From positions 1 to 64,000 of the forward strand of contig NKPT01000013.1 in assembly GCA_002254845.1 (NCBI GenBank): 64,000 bases of DNA. Direction: 5' to 3'. The stretch's first letter is position 1, and the number at the start of each line of letters is the position of its first letter. This DNA is from Chloracidobacterium sp. CP2_5A. GTDB lineage: Bacteria; Acidobacteriota; Blastocatellia; Chloracidobacteriales; Chloracidobacteriaceae. Made by a program: the position numbers and the translations under genes. The notes below the pieces were generated by a model. That model was not told where the DNA came from, did no database searches, and saw only the letters and a program-made list of their open reading frames with translations. Below, in pieces: positions 52,282 through 62,600 of the stretch.

Positions 52282-52500
52282 GAGAAACACCTAGCCAGCC
52301 GGGAAGAGTAAGAAAAACGACCTGCCGCGAGCTTACAACGCGCTGTCGCTCCTCGCCAAGCCATGCGCTCGCGCGACGGCTTGGCGAAGTCGCCGGCGGT
52401 AGGCGCGGCGGCGACCTTTCGTGTAGAGTTCGCGGCTTCCCGCGGCGGCTCGCCGTCGCCGGAAAGACCGCCTATTTCGCATTGAAGGAAAAGCCCTGGC

Positions 52501-54477
52501 ATGACCGGATTCGCGCCCCGTTTCGTTCAACCCGTGGTCGAGTCGCCCATTGCCCCGGCGCCGCGCGCCGCGCGCCCGGCCCCGGCGTCCGCCGCCTCGG
52601 TCGGCGCCGCCATCGCCCGCGCTCAGAGCTACTTGCTCTCGAGGCAGTATCCCGAAGGCTACTGGTGGGCGGAGCTTGAAGCCAACGTGACGCTCACGGC
52701 GGAATACGTCTTTCTTCACAAAATCCTCGGCACGGATGGCGCGCGGGCGCGGCAGTTGGGGAAAATCCGAACCTACCTGCGGCGTCAACAGCGCGACCAC
52801 GGCGGCTGGGAGTTGTATTACGGCGACGGCGGCGAGCTTTCGACCAGCGTGGAAGCCTACTTCGCCCTCAAGCTGCTGGGCGATGCGCCCGACGCGCCGC
52901 ATATGGCGCGGGCGCGCGATTTCATCCTGGCGCGCGGCGGCGTCGCCAAGGCGCGCGTATTCACCAAGATTCACTTGGCGCTGTTTGGCGCGTTTCCGTG
53001 GGAAGGCTGCCCGACGCTCCCGCCGTGGATCATGCTTTTGCCCGACTGGTTTCCGTTCACCATTTATGAGCTGGCCAGCTGGGCGCGCAGCTCCACGGTG
53101 CCGCTGCTGCTGGTCGGCGACAAAAAGCCGGTGGTCGCCGTCCCCGGCGGCGCGGCGGACGAGCTTTACGCCGAAGGGCGGGCCAGCGCCGACCTCGCGC
53201 TGCCCAACCCGGACGGAATGCTCTCGCTGGGCGGCGCGTTCATTGCCTTCGATAAGGCCCTCAAGCTCATGGAACGACTCAACTTCTCGCCGCGCAAAGC
53301 CGAGGCCCTGGCGCTCGCCGAGCGCTGGACGCTCGATCACCAGGACGAAAGCGGCGACTGGGGCGGCATCATCCCGGCCATGCTCAATTCGCTCCTAGGC
53401 CTGCACTGTCGCGGCTACGCGCCCGACCATCCAGCGATGCGGAAAGGCATCGAGGCGGTGGAGCGGTTTTGCATTGAGACCGAGGACGAATTCCATACGC
53501 AGCCCTGCGTGTCGCCGGTATGGGACACGGGGCTGACCATTCTGGCGCTGCTGGATTCGGGCCTTCCAAACGACCATCCGGCGCTCGTCAAAGCCGGCGA
53601 ATGGCTGCTTTCCAAACAAATTTTGCGCGACGGCGACTGGCGCTTCAAGAACAAGACGGGCCCGGCCGGCGGCTGGGCGTTTGAGTTCTGGAACGACTTC
53701 TTCCCCGACGTGGACGACACCGCCGTGGTCACGATGGCGCTGCACCGGCTGAAGCTCCCGGATGAAGCCGAAAAGCAGCGCCGCCTCAAGCTGGCTACCG
53801 AATGGACGCTCTCCATGCAGAGTAAAAACGGCGGCTGGGGCGCGTTTGACGTGGATAACGACCTGGCCATCCTCAACGAGATCCCCTACGGCGATCTCAA
53901 GGCGATGATTGACCCGCCGACGGCTGACCTGACCGGGCACATTCTCGAAATGCTTGGCGTGACCGGCTACCCAGCGCCGCGCGAGCGGGTCGAGCGCGCT
54001 ATCGCTTTCATCAAAAGCCAGCAGGAACCGGAAGGTTGCTGGTGGGGGCGGTGGGGCGTCAACTACATTTACGGCACGCACATGGTCATTTGCGGCTTGG
54101 TCGCGCTGGGACTTAACCCGCGCGAGGCTTTTATTATGCGCGGCACGCAGTGGCTCAACTCCTGCCAAAATGAGGACGGCGGCTGGGGCGAAACCTGCGC
54201 CAGTTACGGCGACCGGAGGCTGATGGGGATCGGCGCGAGCGCGCCGTCGCAAACGGCCTGGGCCTTGCTGGGGCTGATAGCCGGAGGCGAAGGCAAGTCG
54301 GATTGCGCCCGGCGCGGGATTGAATACCTCGTCACGCGCCAAAACGACGACGGCGGCTGGACGGAAGCGGCGTTCACGGGCACCGGATTCCCCAACCACT
54401 TCTACATGAACTACCACTTCTATCGGCACTATTTCCCGCTGATGGCCCTGGGGCGCTACCGTCCCTTCGCCAAGTAG
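52501..54477 (+). CDS. shc: squalene-hopene cyclase
   Basis: 658 residues. Catalytic acid DVDDT within FFPDVDDTAVVTMAL (about residue 400). Several QW motifs flank the two alpha/alpha barrels, e.g. QYPEGYWWAEL, QQRDHGGWELYYGD, SKNGGWGAFDV, QEPEGCWWGRWGVNYIYG and QNEDGGWGETC. It cyclises squalene to hopene, giving membrane hopanoids. Start at ATG 52501, with AAGGAA upstream. The upstream neighbour ispH is divergent; the downstream AraC regulator begins 185 bases later and may be separate. Confidence 0.97.
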   Translation: MTGFAPRFVQPVVESPIAPAPRAARPAPASAASVGAAIARAQSYLLSRQYPEGYWWAELEANVTLTAEYVFLHKILGTDGARARQLGKIRTYLRRQQRDHGGWELYYGDGGELSTSVEAYFALKLLGDAPDAPHMARARDFILARGGVAKARVFTKIHLALFGAFPWEGCPTLPPWIMLLPDWFPFTIYELASWARSSTVPLLLVGDKKPVVAVPGGAADELYAEGRASADLALPNPDGMLSLGGAFIAFDKALKLMERLNFSPRKAEALALAERWTLDHQDESGDWGGIIPAMLNSLLGLHCRGYAPDHPAMRKGIEAVERFCIETEDEFHTQPCVSPVWDTGLTILALLDSGLPNDHPALVKAGEWLLSKQILRDGDWRFKNKTGPAGGWAFEFWNDFFPDVDDTAVVTMALHRLKLPDEAEKQRRLKLATEWTLSMQSKNGGWGAFDVDNDLAILNEIPYGDLKAMIDPPTADLTGHILEMLGVTGYPAPRERVERAIAFIKSQQEPEGCWWGRWGVNYIYGTHMVICGLVALGLNPREAFIMRGTQWLNSCQNEDGGWGETCASYGDRRLMGIGASAPSQTAWALLGLIAGGEGKSDCARRGIEYLVTRQNDDGGWTEAAFTGTGFPNHFYMNYHFYRHYFPLMALGRYRPFAK

Positions 54478-54497
54478 GGGCGTTGCGCGGGAGACCA

Positions 54498-54531
54498 GAA
54501 AATTCATCTGAATTTTCGGCAGAGAAAATTC
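54498..54531. promoter_or_regulatory. three GAAAATTC half-sites upstream of the AraC gene
   Basis: GAAAATTC occurs at 54498-54505 and 54524-54531, with the inverted copy GAATTTTC at 54510-54517. The first two make a perfect 8-bp dyad around ATCT. They sit just upstream of the -35 box at 54532 and are AT-rich in a GC-rich region, as expected of an operator or UP element. They could alternatively form a hairpin after shc (stop 54477), but no T tract follows. Confidence 0.5.
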
Positions 54532-54559
54532 TTGCTTCCCCTCGCTGGAATAGAATACT
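54532..54559 (+). promoter_or_regulatory. candidate promoter of the AraC regulator gene
   Basis: TTGCTT (54532-54537), a 16-base spacer and AATACT (54554-54559) resemble a sigma-70 -35/-10 pair. It lies about 100 bases before the start, directly after the GAAAATTC sites. Confidence 0.45.
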
Positions 54560-54662
54560 GTCGCTTTGGCTGCGGGATTTTTCCAGTAAGCCGCAGACCG
54601 TATAGGGCTTCCTGCACAACCTGCGCCATACGCGCCGGAGTCCCAATTCCAAGGAGGATGTG

Positions 54663-55418
54663 ATGATCAGCTACGCCAATGGTCAGGTTCCAGCCTACCG
54701 AATCGCCGTGATTGACGAACTCAGCCATGCCGCTAAGGCTGTTGAGAAGTTTGGGCTTCCGGTCACAGCGACCTACACGCTCGAAACCGCGGGCGCTCGA
54801 CTTTCCGAGTTAGGTCAGTATCAAATCATTATTGTTGGCCTTTCGCTGTTTCCGATTCGGCGACGGATCGTGAATGAGCTGCGCCGGGTCGCGCCGGACG
54901 CCTGCCTGGTCTTTCTGCGCCGGTCGCGCGAGTTCTCCAATGGGAACGCGCCGCTCGAAGTCAGGAACACCATTTCCGCCGACTTTATGCTGAGCGCGTC
55001 GTTGCCGGATGAGGTGTGGATGGCTGCGCAGTCGCTGAAGGCGATGTTCCCGCTGCCGACAACTTCCGACCTTGAGCCGCCGGTCGAGGCCTTCATGATG
55101 GATCGCGTGATGAAGGTCGTGGCGGCGCATTACCCGGATCCAAAGCTCAATTTGCGTTCGGTTGCCGCGCGGCTGAACCTGTCTTCAGGGCAGTTGTCGC
55201 GCTTGCTCAACCGGCACGCCGGCATGCGGTTTCGGCAGTTGCTCCAGCAGACGCGCCTGGAAGCGGCCAAGCAGCTGTTGATGACCTCTAACGGGAGCAG
55301 CATCAAGGAAGTGGCGTTCAAGGTCGGGTTTGCGGACAGCGACTATTTCTCGCGGGCCTTCAAGCGGTACACAGGCTGCTGCGCGACCGACTACCGTGAA
55401 AACAGCGCCCTGCAATAA
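54663..55418 (+). CDS. AraC-family regulator with degenerate receiver domain
   Basis: 251 residues. Residues 1-125 look like a response-regulator receiver (YRIAVIDELSHAAKAVEKFG, IIIVGLSLFPIRRRIVNEL), but the acceptor Asp position in the third strand reads VGLSLF, so it probably is not phosphorylated. Residues about 150-250 hold two helix-turn-helix units of the AraC/XylS type (LNLRSVAARLNLSSGQLSRL; EVAFKVGFADSDYFSRAFKR). AAGGAGG lies 5 bases before ATG 54663. A strong-looking promoter with GAAAATTC sites precedes it. It may control shc, or the convergent glucoamylase cluster; neither is proven. Confidence 0.85.
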   Translation: MISYANGQVPAYRIAVIDELSHAAKAVEKFGLPVTATYTLETAGARLSELGQYQIIIVGLSLFPIRRRIVNELRRVAPDACLVFLRRSREFSNGNAPLEVRNTISADFMLSASLPDEVWMAAQSLKAMFPLPTTSDLEPPVEAFMMDRVMKVVAAHYPDPKLNLRSVAARLNLSSGQLSRLLNRHAGMRFRQLLQQTRLEAAKQLLMTSNGSSIKEVAFKVGFADSDYFSRAFKRYTGCCATDYRENSALQ

Positions 55419-55423
55419 TGAAG

Positions 55424-55496
55424 GGGCGCGGGATGCGGGACAAGGAAGGGAAGCGCGCCAGAAAGGCTCTTTTCTCGCTTCTCCGCGCCCTTTTTT
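55424..55496 (+). terminator. terminator after the AraC gene
   Basis: GGGCGCGG (55424-55431) pairs with CCGCGCCC (55483-55490), followed by TTTTTT (55491-55496). An inner arm GAAGCG/CGCTTC (55450-55455, 55476-55481) makes a branched structure. It starts 6 bases past the stop and ends against the stop of the convergent glucoamylase gene. Confidence 0.6.
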
Positions 55497-57638
55497 CTAC
55501 TCCGACCGCGGCCGGGGCGGGCGCGTCCTGCCCGCATAGCGATCAAAGACGACCTGCGGGCGCTCGACGACGCGCTTCGTTTCAAGGCACATCGCCAGCC
55601 TGACAAACTGCGCCATGCTCCACGCCAGGGGCGTGGCGCTGCCCGTGCCCTGTCCGATGCGGTAGCGGGCGTCGGGCGGGTAGGTCTGATCCCAGACCTG
55701 TTCGGGAATCATCCCGGCCGGCCCGGCAAAAGCCATCATTGCCCGCGCATAGGGCGTCGCGTCTTCTCCGCGCGCGATAGCGTACTCGCCCCGCTCGCCC
55801 GTCAATAGCGGCCAGAGGCGTCCGACGCCCTTGTCCTGCCAGCCGCTCCCGTCGGCGCGCTCCCCATAGCCGTCGTGGTTATAGCGCCGCCAGCCCGGCC
55901 CCGCCGGGGTCTCAACCCGAATGACGCGGTCAACGATACGCAGCGAGCGGACGATCTTCGGGTCGTCGGCCGGGACGATCCCCAGCCGAACGAGCTCGAG
56001 AAAGCCGGCGTCTACAACTTCGCGCTCGTCGCGCAGCCCGCCGCCGTTGTTGACGTCGAGCTTGAAGCCGTCGTTCGGATCGCGGTTGTCGTTGATGCGC
56101 AGGTAATAGCCCCGCTCAGCCTCGCCTTCGTCCCACGGCCCCGTCGTCGTGTAGCACCACTGCTGGACGCCCTCTGCCCAGCGGTCGGCCGTTCGCTCGA
56201 AGCGCTCCGCGTCTTCCGCCCGTCCAAGGCGGCGCGCAATGTCGGCGGCGCAGACCAGCCCGGCGATTTCAGCGGCAATGGTCGCCGGCGAATAGCCTTC
56301 TTCCTCCTCCCACCGCTCCTGCGGCGTGTAGGGGCCGCGCTGAAGAATGTACTCCGCCGCCGGCCGCACCTGCTGCGCATAGGTTCGCGGGTCAAATCGC
56401 TCTAGCTGCCACGCCAAAATGAGCGGATAGGCGACCTCGTCCAGTTGGACGCTCGGCCAGTAGGGACGCCCGTCCAGCCAACTGTTTTGCGGAAAGCTTC
56501 CGTCCGACCGCTGCTGGACGTTGAACAGGTAATCCAGCGCGCGTCCGGCGGCCTCGCGGTCGCCAATCGCCAGCCACGCCGTGGCGACGTGGTAGAGGTC
56601 GCGCGCCCAAACCAGATGATACCCGCCGGAAGTCGGGCGGTCGGCATCGGCGGCTTCGCCCCACGGAATGCTCAAGCTCGCCACGCTCGCGCCCAGGTAA
56701 GTCTTGTCCTCATGCGCCAGCAGCGTCATGGCCGCGACGGCGAACTGCGCGCGAAACTCCGGCGCGACCTTAGGGAGCCGCGCCGCGAAGGCCTGCCATT
56801 CCGCTTCGTAGCGCCGCGCCACGGCGGCGAAGCCCTCGGCCAGCGCCGCATCGGCCACCTTGGCCGCCGTTTCCGCGCGGTCGGCGAACGCCAAGGCGAG
56901 CGTTGTCCGCGGCGCGGCAAGTCGGCCAACCTGGACGACGTTGCCGTCCGCGGCGCGGAGGTTTTGGTAGTCTAGCCGACCGTCGGCCGCCAAGTCGGTC
57001 CAGCCGTCGCTCACGCCGGCGAAGCCGCTGGAGACGGCGCCAAAGGGGGGCTGCGCGGCGAGCGCTAGGGCGATGACTTGGTTCGTCGTCGCGTCGCGGT
57101 CAGTCGCCACGAGCGTTTGACCGATGTTTTCGCCCGTATCGCCCAGACCGCTGTTGGCCACGGCCGGGTCGAGCAGCGCGAAAATCTCATACTGGCCGCC
57201 GTCGAGCGCCGTGAAGCCGACTTCAATTAACAAGGCGTCGCGCGTCGGGTCGCAGGCGTAGCGTTTTTCAAGCCGCCAGCGCTGGCCGTCGCTTGTCGTC
57301 TGGATGAACGCCAGCGCGTCATCGCGCGTCCGAACGGTCCGGCGCTCGACTGCGTCGCGCGATTCGCAGCCCGCGTAGCCGTCCCCGACCACGATGAAAT
57401 CCAGCGCGCGAACGTTTGGCATGTCCACCGTCGGGTAATAGACCTCCGTCAGGCCCGTCTCGCCCAGCGTAAACCACACCCGCGACCGGCGGCTCACGGC
57501 TGCGCCGACGCCTAGCTTGCCGCCGGAGGTCCAGGTCGCCTGGACGCCGGGCCGTCCCGGCGCGCCGGTCGGGGATGATTGCAAGATCGCCGCTGGCCAC
57601 GTCAGCGCGGCGGCGAGCAGTAAGCAAGCTGGTTTCAT
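55497..57638 (-). CDS. secreted glucan 1,4-alpha-glucosidase (GH15)
   Basis: 713 residues. A signal peptide (CLLLAAALTWPAAILQ) precedes the bacterial glucoamylase N-terminal super-beta-sandwich (GGKLGVGAAVSRRSRVWFTL, EVYYPTVDMPNVRALDF, up to about 280). The (alpha/alpha)6 catalytic barrel follows, with SGGYHLVWARDLYHVATAW, QLDEVAYPLILAW, WEEEEGYSPATIAAEIAGL and MIPEQVWDQTYPP near the end. It releases glucose from the non-reducing end of maltodextrins. Export places it in the periplasm or outside. GAGGAG lies 7 bases before the ATG. It ends the run receptor-GH13-GH15 on the minus strand. Confidence 0.92.
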   Translation of the reverse strand: MKPACLLLAAALTWPAAILQSSPTGAPGRPGVQATWTSGGKLGVGAAVSRRSRVWFTLGETGLTEVYYPTVDMPNVRALDFIVVGDGYAGCESRDAVERRTVRTRDDALAFIQTTSDGQRWRLEKRYACDPTRDALLIEVGFTALDGGQYEIFALLDPAVANSGLGDTGENIGQTLVATDRDATTNQVIALALAAQPPFGAVSSGFAGVSDGWTDLAADGRLDYQNLRAADGNVVQVGRLAAPRTTLALAFADRAETAAKVADAALAEGFAAVARRYEAEWQAFAARLPKVAPEFRAQFAVAAMTLLAHEDKTYLGASVASLSIPWGEAADADRPTSGGYHLVWARDLYHVATAWLAIGDREAAGRALDYLFNVQQRSDGSFPQNSWLDGRPYWPSVQLDEVAYPLILAWQLERFDPRTYAQQVRPAAEYILQRGPYTPQERWEEEEGYSPATIAAEIAGLVCAADIARRLGRAEDAERFERTADRWAEGVQQWCYTTTGPWDEGEAERGYYLRINDNRDPNDGFKLDVNNGGGLRDEREVVDAGFLELVRLGIVPADDPKIVRSLRIVDRVIRVETPAGPGWRRYNHDGYGERADGSGWQDKGVGRLWPLLTGERGEYAIARGEDATPYARAMMAFAGPAGMIPEQVWDQTYPPDARYRIGQGTGSATPLAWSMAQFVRLAMCLETKRVVERPQVVFDRYAGRTRPPRPRSE

Positions 57639-57653
57639 GCCAAATCTCCTCAG

Positions 57654-59540
57654 CTACGGAAGGCGAAACACGCGGTAGCCCAGCGCTTCGACCGGCGCGC
57701 GGGCGACGGTTCCCGCCACAGCCAGGGACGCCAGGCCGGGACTGGAGCTGTGCAGCAGCTCCGGCGACCAGCGCCGCCGCCGCGTCGGAGGCGACAGCAG
57801 CGCCTTCAGCGGAACGTCCACCTCCGCCGGCGCATCGTCTCCGTTGACGACGACCAGCAGGCGTTCCTTGCCGTGGTCGCGGATAAACGCCCACTGCTTG
57901 CCCTGGACGACCACATCCCGGTGTCCGCCGCGCCGCAGCGCCCGGCGTTGCCGGCGCAGCGCGATGAGTCGCTGTGTTTCCAGCCAGACGCCCTGTTGGT
58001 CGGCGGCGCGACCAGCCGGCGTGAAGGCGTCCGGCGCGTCGCCGAAGCCGCCGGGAAAATCGCGCCGGTTGTCCGGGTCTTCGCCGCCGTCCATCCCGAT
58101 CTCATCGCCGGCATAAAGCTGCGGCACGCCGCGCAGGGTCATCAGCAGCGCCAGCGCCAGCTTGACGCGCCGCAGGTCGCCCCCGACGGCGCGCCGAATG
58201 CGCGGCACGTCGTGATTGCCGACAAAGGTGACGTTCATGCGCGCGTCGCCGTAGAGCGCGTCCCGCTGCAGCAGCTCGGCCAGGCGCGCCGCCGGGGCGT
58301 CGCCGCCGGCAAAGTCCCGAATGGCGTAAAACAGCGGAAAGTCGAACTGCGAGCGCAGGCCCGTATCAATCCCGTCCCAGCCGGTCTTGCCGCCGCGAAA
58401 GAAAGCGATGACGGCGGGATCGCCATGCCAAACTTCGCCGACGGCGGCGAACCGCGGGAAGGCGGCGTCCATGGCGCGCTGCCAGTCGCGCCAGAACGAC
58501 CGGACAACATACGGGTAGGTGTCAAGGCGCATGCCGTCAAGACCGGCTTTTTCCGCCCACCACAGCGAGTTTTGGATGGCGTAGCGCTTGTATTTCTCGT
58601 CCGCGCCGTTGAGGTCGGGCAAAATGCCGGCGAACCAGCCTTCGAGGACGAGGGCGCGCGCTTCCGGCGTCGCGTCGGGGCGCGTCAGCGTCGGAATGTC
58701 GAAGTTGCAGGTCAAGTGGCGTTCCGGCGTCCCGTGAAACCACGTCGGCGTCGGCGGTCGCCGTACCCACGGATGACGCGGCCCCGCGTGATTCGGAATG
58801 ACATCTTGGAGCAGCTTCATCCCGCGTCGCCGGATTTCCGCCGCCAGCGCTTGGTAATCCGCGAGCGTTCCAAATCGTTGCTCGACGGCGTAGAAGTCCG
58901 TCGCGCCGTAGCCGTGATAATCCTCCGCGTCGTCGGCGTTGTCATAGACGGGCGTCATCCAGATCGCCGTCACGCCCAGCGCTTGCAAATAGTCGAGCTT
59001 GTCCATGACGCCGCGCAGGTCGCCGCCGTGATAGGCCTTCGACTTGCCGCGGTCGGCCGGCGGCATGCCGGGCGGCGAGTCGTTGGCTGGGTCGCCGTTG
59101 GCGAAGCGGTCAATCATGAGCAAATACACCACGTCGTCCGGCGTCAGCCCCCGAAAGGCGGCCGAGCGCGGCAGGGGCGCGAACAACGCCCACGGCGCTG
59201 GCGCCTGTCCCTGAGGCGTCGCCAGGACGAGCTTGACGGGCCCGGGCTTCGCCGTTGGCGTCACGGTCACCTCGCAAAAGGCATAGCGGCCGTCGGATGA
59301 AACTTCGACCGCGCCAGCCGTCACGCCCTTCGTGGCGCTGACCAGTCTTGCTCCAGCGAGATTTTCGCCGGTCACGAGCAACTGTACGGCGGTCGGCCGT
59401 CGCGCAAGCGGCCAGTCCGGCGGCTCGACCTTGACAACGGTTTGCGCCGCTGCGCCAAGCGAAGCGCCGGCCGCCGCGATCAGCCACAGCCCAGCGCGCA
59501 GCCAACGGCCGCGCCCTCGCGGAAAGGTTGTTTTCATCAT
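57654..59540 (-). CDS. secreted alpha-amylase-family glycosidase (GH13)
   Basis: 628 residues. A signal peptide (WLRAGLWLIAAAGASLGAAA) is followed by an Ig-like N-domain (about 35-125: KVEPPDWPLARRPTAVQLLV) as in cyclomaltodextrinases. The TIM-barrel follows: VVYLLMIDRFANGDP, GVTAIWMTPVY, LLQDVIPNHAGPRHP (DxxxNH), GLDGMRLDTYPYV (nucleophile Asp), AVGEVWHGDP (acid Glu), and VTFVGNHDVPR (NHD). A C-domain ends in ALGYRVFRLP. It breaks starch or cyclodextrins to shorter chains in the periplasm. ATG pair at 59540/59537. It is 83 bases after the receptor gene and 15 before the glucoamylase. Confidence 0.93.
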   Translation of the reverse strand: MMKTTFPRGRGRWLRAGLWLIAAAGASLGAAAQTVVKVEPPDWPLARRPTAVQLLVTGENLAGARLVSATKGVTAGAVEVSSDGRYAFCEVTVTPTAKPGPVKLVLATPQGQAPAPWALFAPLPRSAAFRGLTPDDVVYLLMIDRFANGDPANDSPPGMPPADRGKSKAYHGGDLRGVMDKLDYLQALGVTAIWMTPVYDNADDAEDYHGYGATDFYAVEQRFGTLADYQALAAEIRRRGMKLLQDVIPNHAGPRHPWVRRPPTPTWFHGTPERHLTCNFDIPTLTRPDATPEARALVLEGWFAGILPDLNGADEKYKRYAIQNSLWWAEKAGLDGMRLDTYPYVVRSFWRDWQRAMDAAFPRFAAVGEVWHGDPAVIAFFRGGKTGWDGIDTGLRSQFDFPLFYAIRDFAGGDAPAARLAELLQRDALYGDARMNVTFVGNHDVPRIRRAVGGDLRRVKLALALLMTLRGVPQLYAGDEIGMDGGEDPDNRRDFPGGFGDAPDAFTPAGRAADQQGVWLETQRLIALRRQRRALRRGGHRDVVVQGKQWAFIRDHGKERLLVVVNGDDAPAEVDVPLKALLSPPTRRRRWSPELLHSSSPGLASLAVAGTVARAPVEALGYRVFRLP

Positions 59541-59623
59541 TCCAGCCAGCTCATTCTTGGGAAGGCGCGGCGAAAGCGCGGGCGGGCAAGCCCGCCCGCG
59601 CTTGGGCGCTCAGCGCTAAAGGA

Positions 59624-62600
59624 CTAGAAAGCCAGCCGCAGACCAAGCTGGACGGAGCGGTTCGACCGGTTGCGCACCGAGAAAATGCGTCCGAAGTCGC
59701 CGCCGAGAAAGATGTTCGGCACGCCGAGCTGCGGCTTGTTGAACAAGTTGAAGGCCTCGGCCCGGAACTCCAGGTTGACGCGCTCGGTGATGTTGAAGCG
59801 GCGGAAAATCGAGCCGTCCACCGTCGAGATGCCCGGCGAGCGCAGGAAGGCGTTGCGCGGGTACTGCTCGGCTGGATTGGCCGATGGCGCAAAGGCCGCC
59901 GTGTTGAACCACCGCGCGGCATTGCGCGGCCCGGCGTTGGGGTCTTGGCCTGGCACGAGCCGCGCCCGCCCGCCGTCGCCGCCGAAGACGGAGAACGGCG
60001 TCCCGCCTTGCAGCGTCAAGATGCCGTTGAGCTGATAGCCGTAGAGAATCGCCCGCAGAGCGCGATTGCTCGATTCCTTGAAAAACGGCAGATCGTAGTT
60101 GAAGCCAAAGGTGAACCGATGACGCACATCGTAGTCAGCTAACCCCGGAGCCAGCCCGCCGGGATCGGCTGGCGTGGAGCGTCCCGCGCCGCCGGTGCCC
60201 GGAAACGGCCCCGGCGAGTTGTTGGTCGCCTTGCCGAACGTGTACGCCGCCAGGTAGCTCAACCCCTTCCAGGCGCGCTGATTAACCTTGATCTGAAGCG
60301 AGTCGTAGCGCGACTCGCCAACGTTGGCGATGGTCGTCAAGCGGCGCGTGATTTCGGCATCGCCAAATCCGCCGACCGTCGTGACCGCCGTCACGTTGTC
60401 GCCGCGCGTGCCGACATAGGCAATGTGAAATGCCAGAAAATTGGTCAGCTGGTGCTCAGCCGTCACATTGAACTGCTGTACCCGCGTATTGCGCGTGTTG
60501 CGCGGCACAAAGCGAATCTGCGTGCCGGGGGGCAAGTTTGGCGACGCGAGGTTAATTGGGTCGGGAGGCGGGATCGGCTCGCTCAGCCGAACATTCGAGC
60601 CCGGGCCGTCAAAGCGGAACTGCGTCACGATGAAGGGCGGGTTTTGCGTGAGCTGATTGGCGATGCCGCCCCGGTCAAGCGAGTAGAATAGCCCCCAGCC
60701 GCCGCGTAGCACCGTCCGCCCGTTGCCGAAGAGGTCAAAGGCCGCGCCGATGCGGGGGGCGAAGTTGTTGCGGTCGGTGTCCACCAGCGACCGCGAATTG
60801 CCATCGCGCCCGGCCAGCAGGATGCGGCCGCTCGTCGGATCAAAGTTGGCCATGCGGTTTTTGAGTTCGTAGTAGGGCGTAAACAGCTCATAGCGCAGTC
60901 CGGCGTTGAGCGTGAAGCGGCGCGTCACGCGCCAGTCGTCCTGCGCAAAAAAGCCCATTTCATAGCTGCGCGTCGTGGCGGCCGGAATATCCGGGTTGGC
61001 CGTCGTGGTGAAGGCCGTCCGTCCCAGGAGCATCTGCGCCACCTGATAGCCAGTCTGCCCGATGCCCGGACTCGCCGCCGGTGGCCCGCCTGGCTGGAAA
61101 GTCGCGGTCTGGTCCGAGAAGAAGTAGAAGCCCTTGCTGAAATCGGCCTGTACGGAGCGGATGTTGCGCTGAATGATAGACACGCCGAACTTCGCCGAGT
61201 GATTCCCCTTGACCCAAGTTACGGCGTCAGTGAACTGAATGGTGCGCTGGTTGAGGATGAACTCGCCGAAGTCGCCGAGGTATTCGAGGAAGTCGCCGTT
61301 GCCGCCGCCGATGAGCGAAATGCCGTTGGCGCGCGTTATGCCGCCGATGCCTGGAATGCCGAGCTGCTGGTTGAGGTTGGTTCCAAAGCCGAGCGGCAAA
61401 AACTCGATGTTTTGCTTGACGTAGCCGAACCGCAGCTCGTTGATGACGCTGGGCGTGAAAACCCGCGTGTAGTTGCCCATGACGCTGTGGTTGAACTGCC
61501 GGTTCGTCCCCGACCCAAAGCCCGTCTGGGCGTTGATGCCGAGGCGTCCGGGGTCAAACTGCGGATCGTCGGCGATGCTAAAGCGGACAAACATGCTGTC
61601 GCGATCGGTGAAGCGATGGTCAAAGCGGACGTCGCCGCCCTTGAAGTTTTGCCGCTGAAGCTGGCGGTTGAAGAAGTTGAAACGCGCCCGGTCGGTCAGA
61701 TCCGGCAGAGGGAAAAAGTTCAGATAGCGCACAGCCGCCGGATCGAGGCGGTTCTGGGGGATGATGTTGCCGGCGAAGGGCAGCCCGGTCAGCGGGTCGA
61801 AGATCTGCACCGCCGCGCCGAGGCCGGTGAAGCTCGGGTTGAGCAGCTCGCTAAAATCGCCGCGCCGCATGCGCGCCGTCGGGACGGTGAAGGTCCGCCC
61901 TTCCTCGCGCGGCAGCCGCTGCCGCAGCTGCTGATAATCCACGAAGAAAAACGTCTTTTCCCGAATGATGGGCCCGCCGAACGTGCCGCCGAATTGGTTG
62001 CGAATGAACACCGGCTTGGGCGGCACAAAGCCGACTAGGTCGGTGGCGCGGGCGTCCAGCGCCGAGTTCCGGAAAAACTCAAAGGCGGAGCCGTGGAACT
62101 CGTTCGAGCCGGAGCGAATCGTGGCGCTCACAATCGCGCCGCCGCCGCGTCCGAACTCGGCCGGCGCGACGCTTGTGATGACGCGAAACTCTTCGATGGC
62201 TTCAATCGGCGGGAAGAAAACGATTGTATTGACAATCGATTCATTGTTGTCGATGCCGTCCAGCGTGAAGTTATTATTTTGCTCCCGGAGACCGTTGACG
62301 GAAAGCGCCGCCGAGCCGGTGTCGCCCTGCCGGAAGGTTTCCGCGTTGCCGCCGGAGCCGTCGGCGTTGCTCCCCGGCGTGCCGCGCGTCACGCCCGGCA
62401 CAAGCGTCGCCAGTTGCGTGAAGTTGCGACCGTTGATCGGCAGGTCAATGATTTGTCGTCCAGTAATGGTTTGCCCAACCGATGAGCTTGCTGTCTCGAT
62501 CAGCGGCGCGCCAGCCGTGACCTCGACGACATCGGTAACGTTGCCGGGCTCAAGCTCGGCATTGAGGCTGAGCGTCTGGTTGACGCGCAGCGCCACGTCC

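Noticed and set aside
53395-54507. Minus-strand open frame (370 codons) opposite shc
   Set aside because: shc is certain; the opposite frame has no signal, motif or SD.
57750-59300. Long plus-strand open frame (516 codons) opposite the GH13 gene
   Set aside because: Antisense shadow of a well-supported amylase; product has no domain pattern.
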